Source of the DNA: Rhizopus arrhizus
Taxonomy: Eukaryota > Mucoromycota > Mucoromycetes > Mucorales > Rhizopodaceae
Direction: 5' to 3'
Assembly (NCBI GenBank): GCA_024220505.1
Contig: JAKZZE010000029.1
Span: 1 to 64,000 of the forward strand
DNA: 64,000 nucleotides
Translations under genes and position numbers: made by a program
Notes under the pieces: model-generated
Database searches by the model: none
Seen by the model: only the letters and a program-made list of their open reading frames with translations
Told to the model about the DNA's origin: nothing
Part shown: piece by piece, positions 58,046-64,000 of the stretch
Layout: the number at the start of each line of letters is the position of its first letter
Position numbering within the stretch: position 1 is the first letter of the stretch

Positions 58046-58987
58046 TAGCTACTCCGGGACCAGTTTAGACATGTCAGCTTTATGGTAGTAACATAAACTC
58101 AACGACTTGTCTGCATATACTTAGCATTATTTACATTAATACGTTAGAGTACCATTATTTGAAGACGTCTGATGTATACCTTCAGAGTGATAGCGGCGTA
58201 AAGCATAAATTAAAAGTCATAGCTGTATAGGTATGCGGTATCAGTGTAAGGTATATAAATTATTGGTATGCTCAAAGTCTGGATTTAAATCATATAAAGC
58301 ATGTTTAGCATCAGCTCAAACTTAATCTGCCACCATATGAAGTCGGAGAAAGAGGTGTCAGAAAGATTTAGGAATTAGTGGATGTAGAGCGAAATAAACT
58401 CAATGCAAATGCTTGCAAGAGGCACATCAATAGTATGCCAGCCAAAGTAGAAGCACTATTTAAAGCAAAGGGAAGATATAGGAAATATCAAATAAACATA
58501 GCGAATTTTGAAAAATCATCATTGGCTTTTTTATGACTGTCTTTCTCTTTTTAAAAAGTTTGTACTTCAAGTACAGTCAATCTCTTTAGTGTATTGTATG
58601 TATCTTTGTTGTCTTAATTAGTTTGTGTGATATCAAAGCTCTGGCGAATGTACACACGAAAATAAAAAGATATGAAGACAAATCGAACAGAGGTTGCTCG
58701 TATTTTTTCACCTACTGTACGAAGTATTAAGTCATCTATAACATAATAAAAGTAAAAGGAAAAAACTCTAAAAATAAACCTACAACACTTCTACCGCTTT
58801 TGCGGACTGTAAAATAATATTCTGAGATTAAAACTTTCATGAGATGTAACAGAAAGTCAAACAAGCATGTCATAAAGTTGTTGCATCATCTAAGTCACTA
58901 TACATGCTCACAGAGGCTAAAAACAGAAAAAATGTCTGACATTTTTAGAGTTTTTTCACCCACTGTATGCCTAGACTCAGTGGAACC

Positions 58988-60481
58988 ATGGTTCTTTCCG
59001 CTAATGAAAATTTGCTTCCTAATAAGGCAATTCCAAAGCCAAAATCTTCTTCACTTCTACAATCTGGAAAAACTTGGGCTCGAATACTTCGAGGCACTGT
59101 GAAAACTTCAAGTACAGCTTCTAGCTCTACTCTCGCTCTTACCAACGTCGATCGGAATGCTGATGCCAATACTTCCCCTGCCTCGCATTTAAGTCATTTT
59201 GCAAGTTACAGTGAGCGGCCTTTTTTGAAAGGGACTGTGCCTGACTCCGTTCTCATTGACATTACTCATGTGTCAAACCGAATTTCTTTCTTGGAAGAGC
59301 TTGCGTCGGCATGTGATAACCCTACTGATATATGGCATGTTGTAAAAGTAATTCGTCGTGACTCTTCTAAGCTTTTCGCTGAACTGGTCGTGTCTTCATT
59401 TTTTGAGGAAAAACTTTGCACAATCGGAGTTAAACTACCTTCCTTTGAGAAGCCTTTTGTTGCATATCCATCTTTAGCGTTGGACGCTGATATCCTGAGA
59501 ATCTCTTTTGAGAATTTGCCATCTCATTATGGTCGTGGTGATAAAGGGCTACAGGATCTACATAATGATATGCGTTCTAATCTTTCATCTTTCGGTACGA
59601 TTATCGATTGTGGTAAAGTCTGTGGCTTAGCCGGCTTGTACTCTGGTCAAGGCTATGCTGTTTTGGAAGTTCACAAACAAGGGCCACATCGTTCCAATTT
59701 GATGCATGTTGTGCCTTGGAAATTCACTCCTGTTTCAAGAAATCCTGAGGAGACTCGTCTTCAACCAAGTGAGGTCGAAGTCTTTGCTACATGGAACTCG
59801 ATGGCCCCCTACTGCCGATATTGCCATGGAAACGATCATGCGATAATTGATTGTACTAAGAGGCTTGCCAATATTTCGTGTTACAATTGTCATGCTTTTG
59901 GGCATAAAGCTAAAGGATGTCCACGCAGGAACGATCCTTCACCTCAAGTTACAGCCAACAAAAAGGCCCGTAAGACTCCGGTACCTTCATCAGCAACAGC
60001 TGCACCTTCATCTACAGCAAATCCTGAGATTATAGAATCTACCGAAAAGGGTCAGTTAGTTGCTGTGAATCTCGAAAGTATTGAGAAACATTCTCCTGAG
60101 ACTTCTGTTTCTTCGACAACTACACCAAGTACCGTATTGGCTGTCAATGGATCCAATGTCTCTAAATATGCGCCAAAGGGTAAAATAATCACACGATCCC
60201 AAACTGCTTCTGGTGCGGCTCCTGGAATCGTTGAGCAGAAGAAACCCTCAAAGCCCATCGTTTGTCAACATTGTGGTTTAGAAGGACATGTACGTACCAC
60301 TTCTAAGGCTTGTTTGAAGTATAAAGATAAGAACTTAACGATACCTCACACTGTGGATTATGTGCCAAATGTGGATGGCATAGATACAGATATGGAAGAA
60401 TACGAAGATGAATCTAACGATGTGCAGCATCCTCCAGATCTTATGCAGGATGATATAGGCGCGATGCCAACTCTACTCTAA
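58988..60481 (+). CDS. LINE-C ORF1, zinc-knuckle protein
   Basis: 497 aa starting MVLSANENLLPNKAIPK. Same plan as LINE-B ORF1: conserved FLKGTVPDSVLIDITHVS region, knuckles CRYCHGNDHAIIDC and CYNCHAFGHKAKGC, a variant CQHCGLEGHVRTTSKAC, and an acidic tail. An in-frame ATG 21 nt upstream lies in LINE-D/Tc1-K sequence and is not part of the element. The stop is 10 nt before the ORF2 ATG. Confidence 0.88.
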   Translation: MVLSANENLLPNKAIPKPKSSSLLQSGKTWARILRGTVKTSSTASSSTLALTNVDRNADANTSPASHLSHFASYSERPFLKGTVPDSVLIDITHVSNRISFLEELASACDNPTDIWHVVKVIRRDSSKLFAELVVSSFFEEKLCTIGVKLPSFEKPFVAYPSLALDADILRISFENLPSHYGRGDKGLQDLHNDMRSNLSSFGTIIDCGKVCGLAGLYSGQGYAVLEVHKQGPHRSNLMHVVPWKFTPVSRNPEETRLQPSEVEVFATWNSMAPYCRYCHGNDHAIIDCTKRLANISCYNCHAFGHKAKGCPRRNDPSPQVTANKKARKTPVPSSATAAPSSTANPEIIESTEKGQLVAVNLESIEKHSPETSVSSTTTPSTVLAVNGSNVSKYAPKGKIITRSQTASGAAPGIVEQKKPSKPIVCQHCGLEGHVRTTSKACLKYKDKNLTIPHTVDYVPNVDGIDTDMEEYEDESNDVQHPPDLMQDDIGAMPTLL

Positions 60482-60491
60482 AATTATTATC

Positions 60492-60670
60492 ATGAATTTC
60501 GAAACACGTACTGCTCATTCATATCACGACCGTGTAACTACTATTACACACAAATCAAACCCGGTTACCTCTTCTCTTATTACATTAGCTACTCTTAATT
60601 GTCGCAGTTTGCGTAAATCAGCGGATCCTACGTCTGGTTCTCATTTTATCCGCTACTTACGTGAACAGTC
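60492..60670 (+). pseudogene. LINE-C ORF2 start, truncated
   Basis: MNFETRTAHS start and the first endonuclease motif TLNCRSLRKS, then HFIRYLREQS, where the sequence leaves the LINE at 60671. Confidence 0.82.
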
Positions 60671-61000
60671 GGCAAGGGCAAAAGATAGGTCCCGGAGATC
60701 GCTGGCCTCAATTAAGCTCCGATCTGCATGAAACTCCGCATATGCATTCTTGTACCTCGTATCATCTTTGATGCCAAATTTGGTAAGATTTCAATCAGCG
60801 CATCTGGTTTTATTGGCCATTGAATTTGCCTAGTCTACCGCTTAGATAAGTCAGCGTCAGTGGACTTTTTAGAATAATTTTTTTTTCTTTCCTTTTGTGG
60901 TATTTTGCGCTTTTTTTGTTGACCCTGGACTCTGACTCGGGATAGATAATCACCAATATGATTGGATACTTATGTTGCGTCATTTTTTGTAGGAAGAATA
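60671..61000 (+). mobile_element. Element end X1
   Basis: The first ~175 bp (GGCAAGGGCAAAAGATAGGT to CCTAGTCTACCGCTTAG) repeat nearly exactly at 62964. After that the two diverge. It reads as the terminal repeat plus inner flank of a DNA element inserted in LINE-C ORF2, cut at 61000 by Tc1-F2. Confidence 0.6.
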
Positions 61001-61306
61001 CAGTAGCGGACAAAACTGGTGCACAAAAATTAAAATCAACATTGTATCTCCGCCATATGTCTGCGACTTTTGTGGCATATACCATCTGAAAGACAGTCCA
61101 AAATATACATTATGTTATGTAAACCGGAACTGTGCCGGACATCCTTCAGGCATAAGGTCATTTTTAGTGATTTTTTTGCATATTTCAATTTTCGCCAAAA
61201 ATGTAGTGCTTGTCTAGCCTTCTTTCAATTTTCCCCATATCTCTCCCGTTTGCTTTCAGATTTCACAGCAGATTAGTAAATTCTAGTAGCTCATAAAAAA
61301 TATATA

Positions 61307-62908
61307 CAGTAAGGGACAAAATCAGTCCGTTTTTTGGTTTTTTCGCAATGCCTCGCCGGGAATTAAACTTAGGGCTTCGCTTTGCTGACGAAACATTTGC
61401 ACGAAAGCTAGACAAAATTATTGGTGTAACCTAATTGCTTCTACCACCATTTTCTCTGTAGTTATGGCGGAAAAGTGATTTTCTGTGATTGTTGCTAACG
61501 CCCGATTTTGCATTAGACACCATATCTCCAGAAACAGTCACTGGACTGACTTGAGATTTAGTTTGGTACGTCTTATGACGTCAGTGAACGCTAACATGTT
61601 CTCATATTTTAGCTTCTTTTATTTTTTTACATTTTTTCTTTTTCCTCATTTACCTCATCTCAGATTAGCCAAACACGCCATGACAGCAAAGAATGCCGAC
61701 AAACATGCCCAAATTGAAAACATGTTGAACCACTCCATTCCATGGGATGTAATTAAAAAAAAAGTAGGCTGTGGAAAGTCCATGATTCGAAGAATTTCAA
61801 GGAAAACCAAGTTGCAGTCAAAAAATAGCGCGAGTAGACATCGTTTACCCACACCTAGGGAGGAAACCAAAGCAGCTAGAGACATAAGACTTGGCGTATC
61901 TAAAAGCGCAGCCGATGCTTCCTTTGGCGTTAAAAAACCAGATCAAATGGTCAATCCAAAAACAATTGCTCGTACTTTGAAACGCAAAGGTCTAAAATCG
62001 ACTAAGAAAAAGACGGTACTTCCACTTAATAATGACAAGCAAAAGGCACGATATGATTGGGCAAAGGCTCATAAAGACTGGTCCGAGACTGATTGGGAAC
62101 GCGTTGTCTTTTCTGATGAGACAAAGATCCAAAAAAGAGGGTCTAATGGCCTAGAATACGCTTGGAAAGAGGATAATGCACCTTATCGAGACCATCACTA
62201 CAAAAAGAAACATGCTTATGGAGGAGGCGGGATCATGCTTTGGAGTTGCATAACTATACATGGAGGGGGCTACATGTCCTGGCTACAAAGTAATGTAAAT
62301 GGTGAGCTATACACGTCAGTACTTGAGGAGGAATACAAGGAGACATTGAAGTATTATGGCCTGCAAAGTAAGGACATGATCTTTCAACAAGATAATGCAA
62401 GCATCCATTGTGCTTCAGCTCCTTCAAAATGGTTCCAAAAGAACAAGATTAAGCTCCTGAGTTGGCCAGCATACTCCCCTGACCTTAACCCAATTGAAAA
62501 TGCATGGGCCATGCTTAAAAAGAAGGAACAGATGACAAGACCACCTTCTTCTGTGGTTGAGACTGACCAAGCATTTTTTGACCGGGTTTCGAAGCTTTGG
62601 TATGACCTAGCAACTCCAGAGTACTGTAGAAACCTTATTCACTCTATGCCCCGTCGAGTTCGGGACGTAATCCAGCGTAAGGGCCGCGATACCAAGTACT
62701 AATCGAAATTCAAAAAAATAAAAATACATTATTTTCAATATATCTTCTTATAACATGGCGGAAAATAAAAAATACCATTTCCGACAAATATTGTCAACTT
62801 TGTTGAAGGAAGAGACAAATTTTTCGTCAGCAAAACAGAGCTCTAAGCTTAATTCCCGGCGAGGCATTGCGAAAAAACCAAAAAACGGACTGATTTTGTC
62901 CCTTACTG
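61307..62908 (+). mobile_element. Tc1-G2, intact
   Basis: 1602 bp with terminal repeats CAGTAAGGGACAAAATCAGT at both ends and TA on both sides (61305-61306, 62909-62910). Skipping it restores the Tc1-F sequence exactly (compare 27340-27370). Inverted twin of Tc1-G1. Confidence 0.95.
61680..62702 (+). CDS. Tc1-G2 transposase, intact
   Basis: 340 aa, same protein as Tc1-G1: MTAKNADKHAQ, HTH, FSDETK, QQDNASIH, NPIENAW, ending GRDTKY. Both terminal repeats of this copy are perfect, so it is the best candidate in the window for an autonomous Tc1 element. Confidence 0.95.
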   Translation: MTAKNADKHAQIENMLNHSIPWDVIKKKVGCGKSMIRRISRKTKLQSKNSASRHRLPTPREETKAARDIRLGVSKSAADASFGVKKPDQMVNPKTIARTLKRKGLKSTKKKTVLPLNNDKQKARYDWAKAHKDWSETDWERVVFSDETKIQKRGSNGLEYAWKEDNAPYRDHHYKKKHAYGGGGIMLWSCITIHGGGYMSWLQSNVNGELYTSVLEEEYKETLKYYGLQSKDMIFQQDNASIHCASAPSKWFQKNKIKLLSWPAYSPDLNPIENAWAMLKKKEQMTRPPSSVVETDQAFFDRVSKLWYDLATPEYCRNLIHSMPRRVRDVIQRKGRDTKY

Positions 62909-62963
62909 TAAAACTGTACTTATTTTGTATTTCCCATTGAGCCCCCCCTTTTGTTTTTACCCT

Positions 62964-64000
62964 GGCAAGGGCAAAAGATAGGTCCCGGAGATCGCTGGCC
63001 TCAATTAAGCTCCGATCTGCATGAAACTCCGAATATGCATTTTTTTACCCCGTATCATCTTTGATGCAAAATTTGGTAAGATTTCAATCAGCGCATCAGG
63101 TTCTATTGGCCATTGAATTTGCCTAGTCTACCACTTAGCAAAATGAAATTAGGTGACCAAGATTTCAGAATTGGTCCAGCAGTTGCGGATGAGAAATTTA
63201 TAGGAGTAGATACAATAAGCTTTATTAAAGTCTGTAACAGTAATTAAACTTTATTAAATGAATAAAACTGCACTGGCTATGCACGATGAACTCTACGAGA
63301 CCTTCTGTGTTGTCTAGTAGTAGGTGTTTCCAGACTAGAGCGACCAGCTAAATCGGTCATTGCATCCATTATCGGAGCTGTGGGATCAATCATTCCAGGA
63401 GTTACTGCTGTAGAGCGAGTAGGGGGCATCCAGTCCTCGTCATCTGTACTATCCTCGCTTGAAGAAGCATCAGAATGATAGTCGTGCTCGAACTGGAATG
63501 GTTCATGCCGGTCTTCTTGACTATCATCGATCTCAGCACCAACGTTTCCATCTGCAGCACGAGTAATCCATTCATATGAGTCAATATTATCTTCTGTTAC
63601 CCCTTCACTAACTGTTCGCTGAAATGATACCTCTTGCAAGCATCGTTCCATCCCGTGGATAAGTCCATTGTCCCGATTTTCATACCTCCATAAGTACTCT
63701 AATAAACGTGCTGGGCAATGCTTTGCGGTGCGATAACGAGGGTGAACCAAAGATTTGACATCTCGCCATAGACCTTCTATAGTGTTTGTATTTATCATGC
63801 CCTCTGTATGGTTACCCTCTACATTATCCCGAGTAGCAAAGCCATGGGAATGGTTAACAACCTCATGCCGACGGAAAAAAAACTCACTAGAGCCATAGTT
63901 TGCTGGAGCGAATATATGATTCTGCAATCTTACATCATCAGGATGAAGTGAGGAATAGGCCCTCCATCCATCGCTACGAATGACTGCTCCTTCCTTGCAA
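62964..64000 (-). mobile_element. Element X2, ISXO2/Merlin-like, runs off the edge
   Basis: Starts with the same ~178-bp sequence as X1 (GGCAAGGGCAAAAGATAGGT), then 63140 onward holds the 3' end of a minus-strand transposase. The repeat would be a long terminal inverted repeat if its mirror copy lies outside. No TSD can be checked here. Confidence 0.6.
63277..64000 (-). CDS. ISXO2/IS1595-like (Merlin) transposase, partial
   Basis: Open to the right edge; about 240 C-terminal residues are visible. Motifs VIRSDGWRAY (catalytic Asp with the GW typical of ISXO2-like enzymes), HGFATRDN, and GMINTNTIEGLWRDVKS with N-T-I-E-G (catalytic Glu), then LLEYLWRYENRD. An acidic Ser/Asp-rich tail (about 90 residues) ends RRSRRVHRA. 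The first part of the catalytic domain and the start codon lie outside the window. A host gene derived from such an element is also possible. Confidence 0.75.
   Translation of the reverse strand, partial: CKEGAVIRSDGWRAYSSLHPDDVRLQNHIFAPANYGSSEFFFRRHEVVNHSHGFATRDNVEGNHTEGMINTNTIEGLWRDVKSLVHPRYRTAKHCPARLLEYLWRYENRDNGLIHGMERCLQEVSFQRTVSEGVTEDNIDSYEWITRAADGNVGAEIDDSQEDRHEPFQFEHDYHSDASSSEDSTDDEDWMPPTRSTAVTPGMIDPTAPIMDAMTDLAGRSSLETPTTRQHRRSRRVHRA

Larger units (their letters stand above)
55863..58490 (+). pseudogene. Tc1-M transposase remnants
   Basis: A start MPKSIPMEKQSRN at 55863 and a worn HTH region up to about 56230, then Tc1-G1. A C-terminal trace lies at 58260-58490 (YAQSLDLNHIKHV for the usual SPDLNPIEHLW; SMPAKVEALFKAKGRYRKY). 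The catalytic middle is gone, so it was dead well before today. Confidence 0.75.
55475..58717 (+). mobile_element. Tc1-M, decayed, carrying Tc1-G1
   Basis: Ends CAGTAGGTGAAAAAATACGA at 55475 and inverted to 58717, TA on both sides. No inverted inner copy seen. It is inserted in the last codons of the Tc1-K transposase. Confidence 0.9.
51218..58730 (+). pseudogene. Tc1-K transposase in three pieces
   Basis: Pieces 51218-51512, 54758-55474 and 58720-58730 join without error when the two insertions and one TA each are skipped, giving 341 codons including stop. It starts MTKSLSAAIKK and ends GGSTKY. DDE triad FSDETK, QHDGDPKH, NPIEHLW. No other defect was found, so both insertions hit a coding-intact gene. 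Confidence 0.9.
50852..58965 (+). mobile_element. Tc1-K with two nested stacks
   Basis: Ends CAGTGGGTGAAAAACTCTAA at 50852 and inverted to 58965; TA on both sides. Inner inverted copies at about 51042-51062 and 58762-58781. Without Tc1-E2 and Tc1-M it is about 1624 bp. Confidence 0.92.
48641..58984 (+). mobile_element. LINE-D, old interrupted LINE
   Basis: Plus-strand LINE remnant: ORF1 tail 48641-49006 and ORF2 endonuclease 49011-50849, broken by solo LTR-3 and then by Tc1-K. A few codons reappear after Tc1-K (58968-58984, CLDSVE after ...ATEPI) before LINE-C begins. The 5' part was lost at the LTR-4 junction. Confidence 0.75.
58985..60670 (+). mobile_element. LINE-C, 5' part, inserted in LINE-D
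   Basis: Begins at the same base as LINE-B, directly at the ORF1 ATG (CATGGTTCTTTC), next to LINE-D codons. ORF1 is complete and ORF2 starts at 60492 but is cut at 60670 by element X1. The remainder is not in the window. Confidence 0.85.
61001..62963 (+). mobile_element. Tc1-F2, left part
   Basis: Starts CAGTAGCGGACAAAACTGGT after TA (60999-61000) and follows Tc1-F1 (reverse complement of 27660 downwards). It is interrupted by Tc1-G2 and stops at 62963 (GTTTTTACCCT) where X2 begins. The other half may lie beyond the window if X2 is an insertion. Confidence 0.85.

Noticed and set aside
51513..58717. Tc1-E2 with Tc1-L and Tc1-M with Tc1-G1 both span 3243 bp, suggesting a duplication
   Set aside because: The sequences are unrelated; the equal length is coincidence of two nested pairs of normal-sized Tc1 elements.

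Overview
The window looks like a chromosome segment from an early-diverging filamentous fungus, most likely Mucoromycota (Mucorales). The reasons are short GT-AG introns of 41-74 bp, four compact house-keeping genes of fungal type (carnitine acetyltransferase, a GNAT acetyltransferase, Rab6/Ypt6 and a Cdc11-class septin), and a very dense load of Tc1/mariner elements, chromodomain Ty3/gypsy elements and two-ORF LINEs. Species cannot be named from the sequence alone. LINE-rich gene-free blocks of this kind are known from Mucor pericentromeres (the Grem-LINE1 type); whether this block is pericentromeric is inference.

Layout. 1-4407: a decayed Tc1 element (A) holding a second one (B), which itself holds a solo LTR. 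4408-9680: the only ordinary genes, all on the minus strand with gaps of 58-121 bp. 9681-14439: AT-rich sequence with a decayed Tnp2-like transposase gene and an old LTR relic. 14440-64000: almost wall-to-wall mobile elements, most inserted into one another.

Nesting read from target-site duplications (TSDs). LINE-A (16111-36890) holds gypsy-2 (17218-32914, TSD CTGCA), Tc1-H1 and Tc1-C2. Gypsy-2 holds Tc1-D, which holds the apparently intact chromovirus gypsy-1 (17820-24225, TSD TGCTG); it also holds Tc1-F1 and solo LTR-2 (TSD GTAAC), which holds Tc1-E1. LTR-4 (38330-46144) holds Tc1-J, which holds the full-length LINE-B (14-bp TSD). LTR-4 also joins LINE-A/C2 on its left to a different stack on its right (Tc1-I in Tc1-H2 in LINE-D). 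LINE-D holds solo LTR-3 (TSD ATGTC), Tc1-K and LINE-C. Tc1-K holds Tc1-E2 (with Tc1-L inside) and Tc1-M (with Tc1-G1 inside). LINE-C is broken by an element end X1, followed by Tc1-F2, which holds Tc1-G2 and a second element X2. X2 encodes an ISXO2/Merlin-like transposase running off the right edge.

The best candidates for current activity are gypsy-1 (one 1639-codon gag-pol, two 649-bp LTRs), Tc1-G (two identical 340-aa transposases in inverted orientation), and LINE-B (ORF1 plus a 1332-aa ORF2). The most unusual general features are: ~210-bp terminal modules bounded by inverted copies of the terminal repeat in nine Tc1 families, six of them (plus family F) with a shared central motif; LINEs whose 5' end coincides with the ORF1 start codon; and a duplicated polypurine tract inside gypsy-1 pol.
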